DNA from: an uncultured Ruminococcus sp.
GTDB taxonomy: Bacteria; Bacillota; Clostridia; Oscillospirales; Ruminococcaceae
NCBI GenBank assembly: GCA_902783235.1
Contig: CACZQG010000010.1
Coordinates: 1-9,050, forward strand
DNA: 9,050 bases
Direction: 5' to 3'
The notes beneath the pieces were generated by a model. It was not told the origin of the DNA. It worked only from the letters and a program-made list of their open reading frames with translations, and did not search any database. Both the position numbers and the translations under genes were made by a program. Below, piece after piece: positions 1 through 6,221 of this stretch (position 1 is the first letter of the stretch; each line of letters starts with the position of its first letter).

Positions 1-235
1 TCATTTGCTATATAACCTGCGAGATGTAGATGACTACGTCCTCTACAAATGTGTTATGTAACTATTTTGTAAAAATTGATTTCCGTGATCCTTGTGATTG
101 GTAATATAAAACAGGATCGTCAGCCCGGATGCATTACGGGATCGATTCTGCACCGAGCCGATTAAGTTAATTTATTGAAATATATCATCTTAAACGTTTA
201 ACCGTGCAGAAAATGAAAAAAATTGCCGAAACCTA
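1..235. other. Non-coding leader region upstream of the SCIFF locus
   Basis: No complete gene is visible here. In the second forward frame, codons run from position 2 to a TAA at 59-61 (19 residues, ending DDYVLYKCVM). This could be the C-terminus of an upstream gene, but it is too short to support. An imperfect inverted repeat pairs GATCCT (87-92) with AGGATC (113-118). A weaker stem pairs CCCG (124-127) with CGGG (137-140). A 12-bp palindrome lies at 190-201. None of these is followed by a T-tract, so they do not look like terminators, and I recognise no riboswitch class in the sequence. Confidence 0.5.
190..201. repeat. 12-bp perfect palindrome, possible operator
   Basis: TTAAACGTTTAA is a perfect palindrome ending 34 bp before the -35 box of the SCIFF promoter. 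Its 8-bp core, AAACGTTT, recurs at 513-520 directly before the maturase start codon. The position suits a binding site for a dimeric regulator. A+T-rich palindromes do arise by chance, so the regulatory role is inference. Confidence 0.3.
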
Positions 236-264
236 TTGAAAAATGTAACCGTATATGGTATAAT
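236..264 (+). promoter_or_regulatory. SigA-type promoter of the SCIFF operon (extended -10)
   Basis: The -35 hexamer TTGAAA (236-241) is separated by exactly 17 nt from a consensus -10 hexamer TATAAT (259-264). A TG dinucleotide at 256-257 gives the extended -10 form TGnTATAAT. Transcription should begin near 271, leaving a leader of about 30 nt before the SCIFF start at 301. The near-consensus boxes suggest strong, constitutive vegetative expression, as expected for an abundant small peptide. Confidence 0.85.
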
Positions 265-300
265 AAAAAATATAAAATTGATTTATGGAGGGTTATTGCT

Positions 301-441
301 ATGAAGCATATTCAGACTATCAACAAGGCCAACCTTAAAGAAACGGCTAAAAAGGGCGGCTGCGGCAAGTGTCAGGCTTCCTGTCAGTCAGCTTGTAAGA
401 CTTCCTGCACAGTTGCAAATCAGAAGTGCGAAAGAGATTGA
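301..441 (+). CDS. scfA: SCIFF ranthipeptide precursor (six cysteines in forty-five residues)
   Basis: This encodes a 46-residue ribosomally made peptide, the substrate of the radical SAM enzyme encoded next. It begins MKHIQTINK and has a glycine pair at 19-20. Six cysteines follow at residues 21, 24, 28, 32, 36 and 43, in the conserved block CxxCxxxCxxxCxxxC plus a final Cys. This matches the SCIFF family in length and spacing. In the studied Clostridium thermocellum member (CteA), a thioether joins Cys32 to Thr37; both residues occur here at the same positions (ACKTSCTV). The ATG at 301 is chosen because GGAGGG (287-292) lies 8 nt upstream and family members start MKHI. A longer reading from a TTG at 223 would run through the promoter. 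The promoter is at 236-264 and a terminator follows at 468-502. Ranthipeptides have been linked to cell-density signalling in some clostridia; the role here is unknown. Confidence 0.97.
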   Translation: MKHIQTINKANLKETAKKGGCGKCQASCQSACKTSCTVANQKCERD

Positions 442-467
442 TCTAAAAGCGATCTCGTTTTCTTCGG

Positions 468-502
468 GGGACACCTAATGATGATGTCCCTTTTTATTTT
501 TT
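468..502 (+). terminator. Rho-independent terminator or attenuator between the SCIFF peptide and its maturase
   Basis: GGGACA (468-473) pairs with TGTCCC (485-490) across an 11-nt loop. G466 and G467 can add wobble pairs with the first T residues. The T-rich tract 491-502 (five T, one A, six T) follows at once. The maturase ribosome binding site begins 3 nt after the tract. No promoter is visible between this hairpin and the maturase, so the hairpin probably terminates most transcripts and lets a fraction through. That would give much more peptide mRNA than enzyme mRNA. The structure is seen in the sequence; the read-through model is inference. Confidence 0.75.
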
Positions 503-504
503 AT

Positions 505-511
505 AGGGGTG
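505..511 (+). promoter_or_regulatory. Ribosome binding site deciding the maturase start
   Basis: AGGGGTG lies 9 nt before the ATG at 521. The same bases contain the GTG at 509 that would give a start four codons earlier. That start would have only the terminator T-tract upstream and no Shine-Dalgarno sequence, so ATG 521 is preferred. The spacer between this site and the ATG contains AAACGTTT. Confidence 0.75.
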
Positions 512-520
512 AAAACGTTT

Positions 521-1891
521 ATGATACACAAGTATAAATTTAATGGCTATAACATAGTTCTGGATACCAACAGCGGCGGTGTTCATGTGGTGGATGATCT
601 CACCTATGACCTTTTGGACAATGTAGAGCCTCCCTTTGAGGATGAATGTCCTCAGGATGTGATAGCCAAGCTTTCCGGGATGTATGATAAGGAGGATATC
701 TGTTCCTGCTATAAGGAGCTGGGAGAGGCTTACAACGAAAAGATCCTCTTTACCGAGGATGATTACGAAAAGTACTCCGATCTGGTGGTAACTGCACCAA
801 TAAAGGCGATGTGTCTGAACATAGCTCATGACTGTAATCTGAGGTGTGAGTATTGCTTTGCTTCTACAGGCGATTTCGGTAAAGGCAGAAAGCTTATGAC
901 CTTTGAGACCGGAAAGAAGGCTATAGATTTTCTTATAGAAAAATCTCTTGACAGAGAAACACTGGAGCTGGATTTTTTCGGCGGAGAGCCGCTGATGAAT
1001 TTTGATGTGGTAAAGCAGATAGTCGAGTATGCAAGATCAAGAGAGCCCGAATGCGGCAAGAAATTCCGTTTTACCATAACCACAAACGGTATGCTGCTGG
1101 ATGATGACAAAATAGACTTTATAAACAGGGAAATGTCCAATGTGGTGCTTTCCATTGACGGCAGAAGGGAAACTACCGACAAGGTGAGAAAGCGTGTGGA
1201 CGGCAAGGGCTGCTATGATATCATATTGCCTAAATTCAAAAAGCTGGTGGAGCAGAGAGATAAGAATAAGGACTACTATGTAAGGGGCACATTTACCAAA
1301 TATAATCTGGACTTTTCAGAGGATGTTTTTTCACTTTATAACGAGGGCTTCGATCAGATATCTGTGGAGCCGGTGGTGTCCGATCCTGAAATGCCCTATT
1401 CTCTGACAGAAAAAGAGCTGTCAAAAATTTTCAGCGAGTATGAACGCCTTGCAGCGAGAATGCTGGAGCATGAAAAACAGGGAAATAAGAAATTCAATTT
1501 CTTCCACTTTATGATAGATCTGGATCACGGTCCCTGCGCTATCAAGAGACTCAGAGGCTGCGGCTGCGGCAATGATTATGTTGCCATTACCCCTGACGGT
1601 GATATTTACCCCTGTCATCAGTTTGTGGGTCATGAAGAGTATAAAATGGGTAATATCCATGAGGGTACCTTCAATAACGATATCAAAAAGGAATTTGCTT
1701 CCTCACATATTTACAATAAGCCGGAGTGTAAAAAGTGCTGGGCTAAGTTTTATTGCAGCGGCGGATGCAATGCGAATAACTATATGTATTCGGGCGGTAT
1801 ATGCAATGCTCATAAATTCTCCTGCCAGCTTGAAAAGAAAAGGCTGGAATGCGCAATAATGATGAAAGCCGCAAGATTTAGTGAGCGATAA
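521..1891 (+). CDS. scfB: SCIFF peptide maturase, radical SAM/SPASM thioether-forming enzyme
   Basis: This 456-residue enzyme is predicted to use S-adenosylmethionine and three 4Fe-4S clusters to bond a cysteine sulfur of SCIFF to a non-alpha carbon of an acceptor residue. Residues 1 to about 90 form the N-terminal peptide-recognition region (MIHKYKFNGYNIVLD is a family signature). The radical SAM motif CNLRCEYC supplies Cys105, Cys109 and Cys112, and GGEP is at 154-157. The SPASM region has the expected spacing: Cys349, then Gly360-x4-Cys365, then Cys403-x2-Cys406-x5-Cys412-x3-Cys416, then Cys435. Cys339 and Cys347 are further candidate ligands. The length is normal for the family and nothing is missing. 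It shares the SCIFF promoter by read-through of the hairpin at 468-502. The gene closes with three successive in-frame stops, TAA TGA TGA. I see no classical terminator before the next gene. Confidence 0.97.
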   Translation: MIHKYKFNGYNIVLDTNSGGVHVVDDLTYDLLDNVEPPFEDECPQDVIAKLSGMYDKEDICSCYKELGEAYNEKILFTEDDYEKYSDLVVTAPIKAMCLNIAHDCNLRCEYCFASTGDFGKGRKLMTFETGKKAIDFLIEKSLDRETLELDFFGGEPLMNFDVVKQIVEYARSREPECGKKFRFTITTNGMLLDDDKIDFINREMSNVVLSIDGRRETTDKVRKRVDGKGCYDIILPKFKKLVEQRDKNKDYYVRGTFTKYNLDFSEDVFSLYNEGFDQISVEPVVSDPEMPYSLTEKELSKIFSEYERLAARMLEHEKQGNKKFNFFHFMIDLDHGPCAIKRLRGCGCGNDYVAITPDGDIYPCHQFVGHEEYKMGNIHEGTFNNDIKKEFASSHIYNKPECKKCWAKFYCSGGCNANNYMYSGGICNAHKFSCQLEKKRLECAIMMKAARFSER

Positions 1892-1955
1892 TGATGAAAG
1901 AAAAAAGATTCCGTTAGTAATAAATGTGTATTCTTCCGATTTTCTGATTAAATGC

Positions 1956-1984
1956 TTGATTTATTTTTTAGGACAGTATATAAT
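1956..1984 (+). promoter_or_regulatory. SigA-type promoter of the LRR-dockerin gene
   Basis: TTGATT (1956-1961) is separated by 17 nt from TATAAT (1979-1984). Transcription should begin near 1991, giving a leader of about 65 nt. The -10 box forms part of the left arm of an 11-bp inverted repeat (1979-2012). The spacing and perfect -10 box make the call fairly firm. Confidence 0.75.
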
Positions 1985-2012
1985 GATATATGGTATTTTT
2001 AATATCATTATA
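1979..2012 (+). promoter_or_regulatory. 11-bp inverted repeat overlapping the -10 box, candidate operator
   Basis: TATAATGATAT (1979-1989) is the exact reverse complement of ATATCATTATA (2002-2012), with a 12-nt spacer. The left arm contains the -10 hexamer and the right arm falls in the early transcribed leader. A regulator dimer bound here would block RNA polymerase. Only the right arm would be fully transcribed, so an mRNA hairpin role is less likely than a DNA-binding role. The symmetry is seen directly; the function is inference. Confidence 0.4.
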
Positions 2013-2055
2013 CTATTGTGAATATTAATGAACAGAAAATTCAGGAGGAAGAAAG

Positions 2056-3507
2056 ATGAACAAGAAGTTCTTAAGCGCACTTACAGCATTTATATGTGCA
2101 GCAAGTGCAATGACAGTAGGCACTGCTTCGGTAAGTGCTGTTAAAACAGGCGAACACAACGGTCTTAATTACAAGACGGTGGATGAAGACTTTAACGGAA
2201 GTGATGACAGTGTTGAGATCACAGGCTGCAATAATACATCTGAGGATTTCAATATCCCTGCTGTAATAGGTGGTCTGCCTGTTAAATTTGTTACACCCGG
2301 TGCATTCAAGAATGACAGTTCACTCAAGCAGATCACTGTTGATGAGAAGAACGAATATCTTGATGCAGAAGGCGGTGTACTTTTCACAGAGGGTAAGAAG
2401 GAGCTTATTTGTTATCCCGGCAAAAAACCTGATACTACATATTCTATCCCCGGTTCAGTGAAGATCATTGGTAAATATGCTTTTTCAGGAAGTACTAAGC
2501 TTACAAAGATGAGTATTCCTTCCACTGTAGAAGCAATCGGTGAAGGTGCATTTGAAAAATGCTCCGCACTTGCTGAAGTATCTATCCCCAAGGGTGTTGA
2601 AAGTGTGGGCACAGGTGCTTTTACCGGCACACAGCTTATCAACGATCAAAAGGGTCCATTCTACTATGCTGATTCATGGCTCGTAGAGTGTAGTAAGAAT
2701 GATATAGATGTTATCAAGTCTACTTCCAACAGTATAAAAAGTGGTACAACAGGTATTGCAGGCGGTGTATTTGCCGGTAAAACAAAACTCAACACTATTG
2801 AGGTTCCTGATACTGTTCTTTACATAAGTGAAGCAGCATTCAATGGCTGTAAGTCACTCACGAATGTTGTAATACCATCATCTGTAAAGAGAATAGATGC
2901 TGCTGCATTCGCAAACTGTACAACTCTTACAAAGCTTGAACTTCCCAATCAGATCAAATCCTTGGGTGAAAGTGTTTTCCGTGGCTGTTCCGCTCTCAAT
3001 ACCATAAATATTCCTACAGGTGTTACAGTGATCCCTGAATCTGCTTTCAGAAGCTGTATTTCTCTTGATACTATAGATATCCCTGCAAAGGTTGAAGAGA
3101 TAAAGGAATTTGCTTTCCGTAACTGTCCTAAGCTGATGAATGTTTATATCAGAAACAAGGATTGTGTGATATATGATACTGGTGCAACTATTTCCCACAA
3201 CGATTATGATGTTGAGGGCGATTTTGAAGATGGTACTATCCACGGATATGCTGGCTCAACCGCTGAAAAGTACACAAGCAAGTACGGTATTGCATTTGAT
3301 GTACTCAACGGCAGTGCTGCCGGTCTTCACGGAGATGCTAACGGCGATGGTAAGGTGAATGTTCGTGATGCAGCATTTATCGCAGGTTCACTTGCAAAGG
3401 GTAATGCTGATGCTCTTCCTGATGAAGCGGATTACAACGGTGATGGCAAGAAAAATGTTCGTGACGCAGCTGCTATTGCATCTGACCTTGCAAAGGGTAA
3501 GATCTGA
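2056..3507 (+). CDS. Secreted BspA-type leucine-rich-repeat protein with C-terminal type I dockerin
   Basis: This 483-residue protein has a Sec signal peptide (MNKKFLSALT, a hydrophobic core, likely cleavage after SVSA at residue 28). Residues about 60-365 hold LRR_5 repeats of about 23 residues with the pattern 'IP..V..I...AF..C..L..V.IP' (for example 268-290, 291-313, 314-336). They are interrupted near 195-230 by a non-repeat insert (FYYADSWLV). The last repeats lead into GYAGSTAEKY (397-406), a common closing segment of such proteins. Residues 424-483 form a dockerin with two calcium loops: D427, N429, D431, N435, D438 and D459, N461, D463, N467, D470. Each is followed by an AAxIAxxLAKG helix. 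Dockerins bind cohesins on scaffoldins, so this is probably an extracellular cellulosome component, perhaps for adhesion, and not an enzyme. AGGAGG (2043-2048) lies 7 nt before the ATG. The cohesin partner and ligand are unknown. Confidence 0.95.
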   Translation: MNKKFLSALTAFICAASAMTVGTASVSAVKTGEHNGLNYKTVDEDFNGSDDSVEITGCNNTSEDFNIPAVIGGLPVKFVTPGAFKNDSSLKQITVDEKNEYLDAEGGVLFTEGKKELICYPGKKPDTTYSIPGSVKIIGKYAFSGSTKLTKMSIPSTVEAIGEGAFEKCSALAEVSIPKGVESVGTGAFTGTQLINDQKGPFYYADSWLVECSKNDIDVIKSTSNSIKSGTTGIAGGVFAGKTKLNTIEVPDTVLYISEAAFNGCKSLTNVVIPSSVKRIDAAAFANCTTLTKLELPNQIKSLGESVFRGCSALNTINIPTGVTVIPESAFRSCISLDTIDIPAKVEEIKEFAFRNCPKLMNVYIRNKDCVIYDTGATISHNDYDVEGDFEDGTIHGYAGSTAEKYTSKYGIAFDVLNGSAAGLHGDANGDGKVNVRDAAFIAGSLAKGNADALPDEADYNGDGKKNVRDAAAIASDLAKGKI

Positions 3508-3533
3508 TCTGAATAACCTATATATAATAATTT

Positions 3534-3559
3534 AAAGCGGAGCTTTGCTCCGCTTTTTT
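3534..3559 (+). terminator. Rho-independent terminator of the LRR-dockerin gene
   Basis: A perfect 10-bp stem, AAAGCGGAGC (3534-3543) with GCTCCGCTTT (3547-3556), has a TTT loop and ends in a six-T run at 3554-3559. It lies 26 nt after the stop codon. This is a textbook intrinsic terminator. Confidence 0.95.
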
Positions 3560-3604
3560 ATTTTTATTTAATTGAGCTTAGGGCTTACAGTCAAAAATTA
3601 ATAA

Positions 3605-3633
3605 AAAAATCACGGCTCATAACCGTGATTTTT
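3605..3633 (-). terminator. Terminator of the che operon, probably bidirectional
   Basis: AAAAATCACGG (3605-3615) pairs with CCGTGATTTTT (3623-3633) around a 7-nt loop. On the minus strand the stem runs into seven T residues (complement of 3603-3609), so it should end the leftward chemotaxis transcript. The forward side also ends in five T residues, so it may back up the terminator at 3534-3559. It lies about 150 nt beyond the last che stop codon. Confidence 0.85.
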
Positions 3634-3780
3634 CTTGAAACTAAATCTTAAGCAAAATGATTTAATATTTCTCACATAGTTAAATTTTGGCGGGTCTCTG
3701 TGACCCTGTGTCTATAGCAAGCATTATGCCTACTGCCTTTTATGATGCCTCACAACAAAATATGAAGCTCACTGTGCCGC
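3634..3780. other. Convergent intergenic region, 3' untranslated part of the che operon
   Basis: These 147 nt separate the last che gene from its terminator and hold no convincing ORF or promoter. One small hairpin is visible, GGGTC (3692-3696) with GACCC (3702-3706) and a 5-nt loop. It has no T-tract on either strand. The longest minus-strand reading from an ATG is 14 codons without a ribosome binding site. Confidence 0.5.
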
Positions 3781-4332
3781 TTATTTGATCTGCTCTATGT
3801 CTTCGGCACTAAGATCACCACTCATGCTTTCAAGGCTCTGGAGCTCGCTGTCGCTGAGCATCTTCATAGCATTCACCAGCATAACGATCTTCTTCTTGTT
3901 TACCTTGCCCACGCCCTGTATGAACTTACGGGCATTCTTGTCAGCAAGCTTGGGTACACCGGAAATGTCATTCTTGTCAATGTCAACTACCTCATCTACG
4001 GTATCAACGATAAATCCGGTCTGTACCTCATTAAGGTTAAGAATGATAATGCAGGTGCGTTCGTTGTATTCGGCTTCATTTTTACTGAAACGAAGTCTTA
4101 CATCGATAACAGGGATAAGTGTACCTCTCAGATTGATTATGCCCTTGGCATACTCGGGAAATTCAGGCACAGGTGTTATATCCTGCATTTCAATTATCTC
4201 CACCACATCATCAATGTGGAAACCGTAGAACTGTTTATCAATAAGGAAGGTCAGATATTTCTCACTGGTAGAGTTAACTTCGTTAAGCTCTTCCTCAGTT
4301 TGCTCATTGAACCTGTTTAATATATTACTCAT
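3781..4332 (-). CDS. cheW: CheW-family chemotaxis coupling protein with C-terminal extension
   Basis: This 183-residue cytoplasmic adaptor, the last gene of the che operon, links receptors to the CheA kinase. Residues about 25-158 form one CheW domain, with the signature GIINLRGTLIPVIDVR at 64-79 that contains the conserved Arg69. The usual closing motif LLDxxKLL reads MLVNAMKML (151-159), with Asn at the normally acidic position. An unusual tail of about 24 residues follows (DSELQSLESMSGDL, acidic, 161-183), and an acidic N-terminal stretch precedes the domain. AGGAGG lies 6 nt before the ATG, and the gap to cheB is 16 nt. It differs clearly from the first CheW of the operon, so the two probably serve different receptors or array positions. 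The lack of a receiver domain argues against CheV. Confidence 0.93.
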   Translation of the reverse strand: MSNILNRFNEQTEEELNEVNSTSEKYLTFLIDKQFYGFHIDDVVEIIEMQDITPVPEFPEYAKGIINLRGTLIPVIDVRLRFSKNEAEYNERTCIIILNLNEVQTGFIVDTVDEVVDIDKNDISGVPKLADKNARKFIQGVGKVNKKKIVMLVNAMKMLSDSELQSLESMSGDLSAEDIEQIK

Positions 4333-4348
4333 TTATAGCCTCCTGATT

Positions 4349-5380
4349 TTACAGTCTCTTGCAGATCATACTGCTTATTTTATCCAACGGAGCCTGTATG
4401 GTAACGCCGCCACGCATATATGCTGTCATGGGCATACCATATACTACACAGGTCTCCTTATCCTGACCTATGGTATATGCACCTTGATTCTTCATCTTCA
4501 CCATGCCGTCAGCTCCGTCGGAACCCATTCCTGTAAGGATGACTCCGATAGCATTTTTTCCTGCCACCTTGGCTACAGTATTAAACAGGTAATCAACAGA
4601 CGGTCTGTGGCTGGATACCTTTTCTCCTGTATCTATCTTTACAAAATACCCCTGAGTATCCTTGTGGAGAGACATATGGAAGTCACCCGGGGCAATGAGA
4701 GCCAGACCTGTACGAAGTCTGTCACCATCCTTTGCCTCTCTTATCTCAACAGCGCATATCCTGTTGAGTCTGTCAGCAAACATCTTTGTAAAGCCCGGGG
4801 GCATATGCTGAACTATTACAATGGGAGGGATATTAGCCGGCAGTGCGGTAAGTACAGTCTGTAAAGCATCTGTACCGCCTGTGGAAGCACCGATAGCTAT
4901 AATAGTATCCTTGTTCTTAGCTATTGATGACTGGCTGAGGGCGTTTTCCATTGACGCTGCTGTAGGATTTTTCTTCTGGATCACCTTAGCCTGTGAAGCG
5001 GTTATTACCTTGCCTCTCAGATCAGCGGCAAAAGCCTCCATATCCTTCGGGGTCTTTATCATAGGCTTTTTTACATAGTCTACTGCTCCGGCATCAAGGG
5101 CATCAAATGCCATGATAGGTGCGGAGGAAACTATTACAGTGGGTATCGGACACTGGGGTATGAGCTTTTTCAGGAACTGGATACCGTTCATTTTGGGCAT
5201 TTCCACATCCAGTGTAAGCACATCCGGATGCAGCTCAACTATTTTATCTCTCGCCTCATAAGGATCACTTGCTTTTCCCACCACTTCAATAACATTATCG
5301 TTGATGAAAAATTTAGCAAGGGTCTCACGGAAAAGGATCGAGTCGTCAACTATTAAAAGCTTTATCTTTCTTTCAAGCAT
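4349..5380 (-). CDS. cheB: CheB, chemotaxis response regulator and receptor methylesterase/glutamine deamidase
   Basis: This 343-residue protein removes receptor methyl groups placed by CheR and deamidates receptor glutamines; CheA phosphorylation activates it. The receiver domain (about 5-120) keeps the acidic pair Asp12 and Asp13, phosphoacceptor Asp58 (LTLDVEMP), Ser85 and Lys105 before Pro106. A linker of about 30 residues leads to the catalytic domain (about 157-343). The triad is visible: Ser166 in GASTGG, His192 in QHMPPG, and Asp288 in GMGSDGADG. These lie two residues from the numbering of the Salmonella enzyme (164, 190, 286), so length and layout are standard. AAGGAG lies about 10 nt before the ATG. 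The gaps are 18 nt to cheR upstream and 16 nt to the second cheW downstream. Confidence 0.97.
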   Translation of the reverse strand: MLERKIKLLIVDDSILFRETLAKFFINDNVIEVVGKASDPYEARDKIVELHPDVLTLDVEMPKMNGIQFLKKLIPQCPIPTVIVSSAPIMAFDALDAGAVDYVKKPMIKTPKDMEAFAADLRGKVITASQAKVIQKKNPTAASMENALSQSSIAKNKDTIIAIGASTGGTDALQTVLTALPANIPPIVIVQHMPPGFTKMFADRLNRICAVEIREAKDGDRLRTGLALIAPGDFHMSLHKDTQGYFVKIDTGEKVSSHRPSVDYLFNTVAKVAGKNAIGVILTGMGSDGADGMVKMKNQGAYTIGQDKETCVVYGMPMTAYMRGGVTIQAPLDKISSMICKRL

Positions 5381-5398
5381 CTCTGTTCATCTCCTTCA

Positions 5399-6214
5399 TC
5401 AAACTCTCTGATATGTAGCAGGCTGAACAAACTTGAACCTGGATTCCTTTGATACATTTTCGGCATGACCAATAAGGAAATATCCGCCCGGTTTCATAAC
5501 ATCATAAAATCTTTCAACCAGATCGTTTTTTGTCTCTGTGTCAAAATAGATCATAACATTACGGCAGAAGATGATATCGAAGGGTCTTTTCCATTTTATG
5601 GGATCCATAAGGTTGAATTGTTTGAATATAACTTCCTTTTTTATCCTGTCTACTACTGTATATGTTCCGTCAGCATTTCTTTTGAAGTAATTCTGCTTCC
5701 ATTTTTCCGGTACATCCTTCAGACCTTCGGCGGAATAGGTCCCTGCCTGTGCCTTTTTAAGGATATCTGTTGAAAGATCAGTGGCAAGTATACGCAGATC
5801 CCAGCCTTTTTTTCTTGCTCCGAAATAATCATCGATTATCATGGCTATGGTATAAGGCTCTTCTCCCGATGACGAAGCAGCACACCATATGGCTGCCGAT
5901 CTTGTATTCTGACACGTCTTTTCAACGTGAGGAAGCATTACATCACGCAGAAATTCAAAGTGCTGTACTTCACGCATAAAGTATGTGTGATTTGTTGTAA
6001 GCTTGTTTACAAGCTGTACTGTTTCAAGACCGCTTTCATCGTTAAAAGCCATGTCGAAATATGCATCGTAGCTTTTAAATCCTCTTTCGGCTATAGTTTT
6101 TGAAAGTCTTCCTTCGATAAGCGCTCTTTTCTGGATCAAATTTATTCCGTATTTAGACTGTATGAATTTTACCAGTCTGTGAAATTCATTATCTGATATT
6201 TTTAACGCTGTCAT
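5399..6214 (-). CDS. cheR: CheR, SAM-dependent chemotaxis receptor methyltransferase
   Basis: This 271-residue enzyme transfers methyl groups from S-adenosylmethionine to receptor glutamates, opposing CheB. The N-terminal helical domain (about 1-75) ends in TTNHTYFMRE (73-82), the conserved T-x-F-x-R region. The Rossmann domain carries the SAM-binding motif WCAASSSGEEPYTIAM (110-125), ATDLSTDIL (144-152), FDIIFCRNVMIYFD (212-225) and IGHAENV (248-254). Most relatives have CSTGEE where this protein has SSSGEE, a mild variation. The ribosome binding site TTTTGGAG overlaps the last codons of the preceding cheW, and the gap between the two genes is only 7 nt, so their translation is probably coupled. 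No pentapeptide-binding TPR extension is present. Confidence 0.97.
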   Translation of the reverse strand: MTALKISDNEFHRLVKFIQSKYGINLIQKRALIEGRLSKTIAERGFKSYDAYFDMAFNDESGLETVQLVNKLTTNHTYFMREVQHFEFLRDVMLPHVEKTCQNTRSAAIWCAASSSGEEPYTIAMIIDDYFGARKKGWDLRILATDLSTDILKKAQAGTYSAEGLKDVPEKWKQNYFKRNADGTYTVVDRIKKEVIFKQFNLMDPIKWKRPFDIIFCRNVMIYFDTETKNDLVERFYDVMKPGGYFLIGHAENVSKESRFKFVQPATYQRV

Positions 6215-6221
6215 AGTATAT

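Noticed and set aside
2..61. Possible C-terminus of an upstream forward gene (19 codons to TAA)
   Set aside because: It is too short; an open run of this length is common by chance, and no terminator follows it.
223..441. Longer 72-residue reading of the SCIFF gene from a TTG at 223
   Set aside because: It would span the near-perfect promoter at 236-264 and lacks a ribosome binding site. The ATG at 301 has GGAGGG at ideal spacing and gives the family-typical MKHI start.
509..520. GTG start for the maturase four codons earlier
   Set aside because: It lies within the purine-rich ribosome binding site itself and has only a T-tract upstream. The ATG at 521 matches family N-termini and has correct spacing.
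2878..3243. 121-codon reverse ORF inside the LRR-dockerin gene
   Set aside because: It is a shadow of the repeat-bearing coding frame; its internal repetition merely mirrors the LRR units on the other strand.
2056..3300. Repetitive DNA in the LRR gene as a possible CRISPR or tandem repeat array
   Set aside because: The periodicity is about 23 residues at protein level with diverged nucleotides. There are no identical DNA repeats with unique spacers.
3692..3706. GGGTC/GACCC hairpin in the convergent spacer as a terminator
   Set aside because: It has only a 5-bp stem and no T-tract on either strand. The clear terminators are at 3534-3559 and 3605-3633.
4307..4864. 185-codon forward ORF opposite cheB and the second cheW
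   Set aside because: It is antisense to two clear chemotaxis genes, has no recognisable domain or good ribosome binding site, and is rich in Cys, His, Tyr and Ser as expected of a shadow frame.
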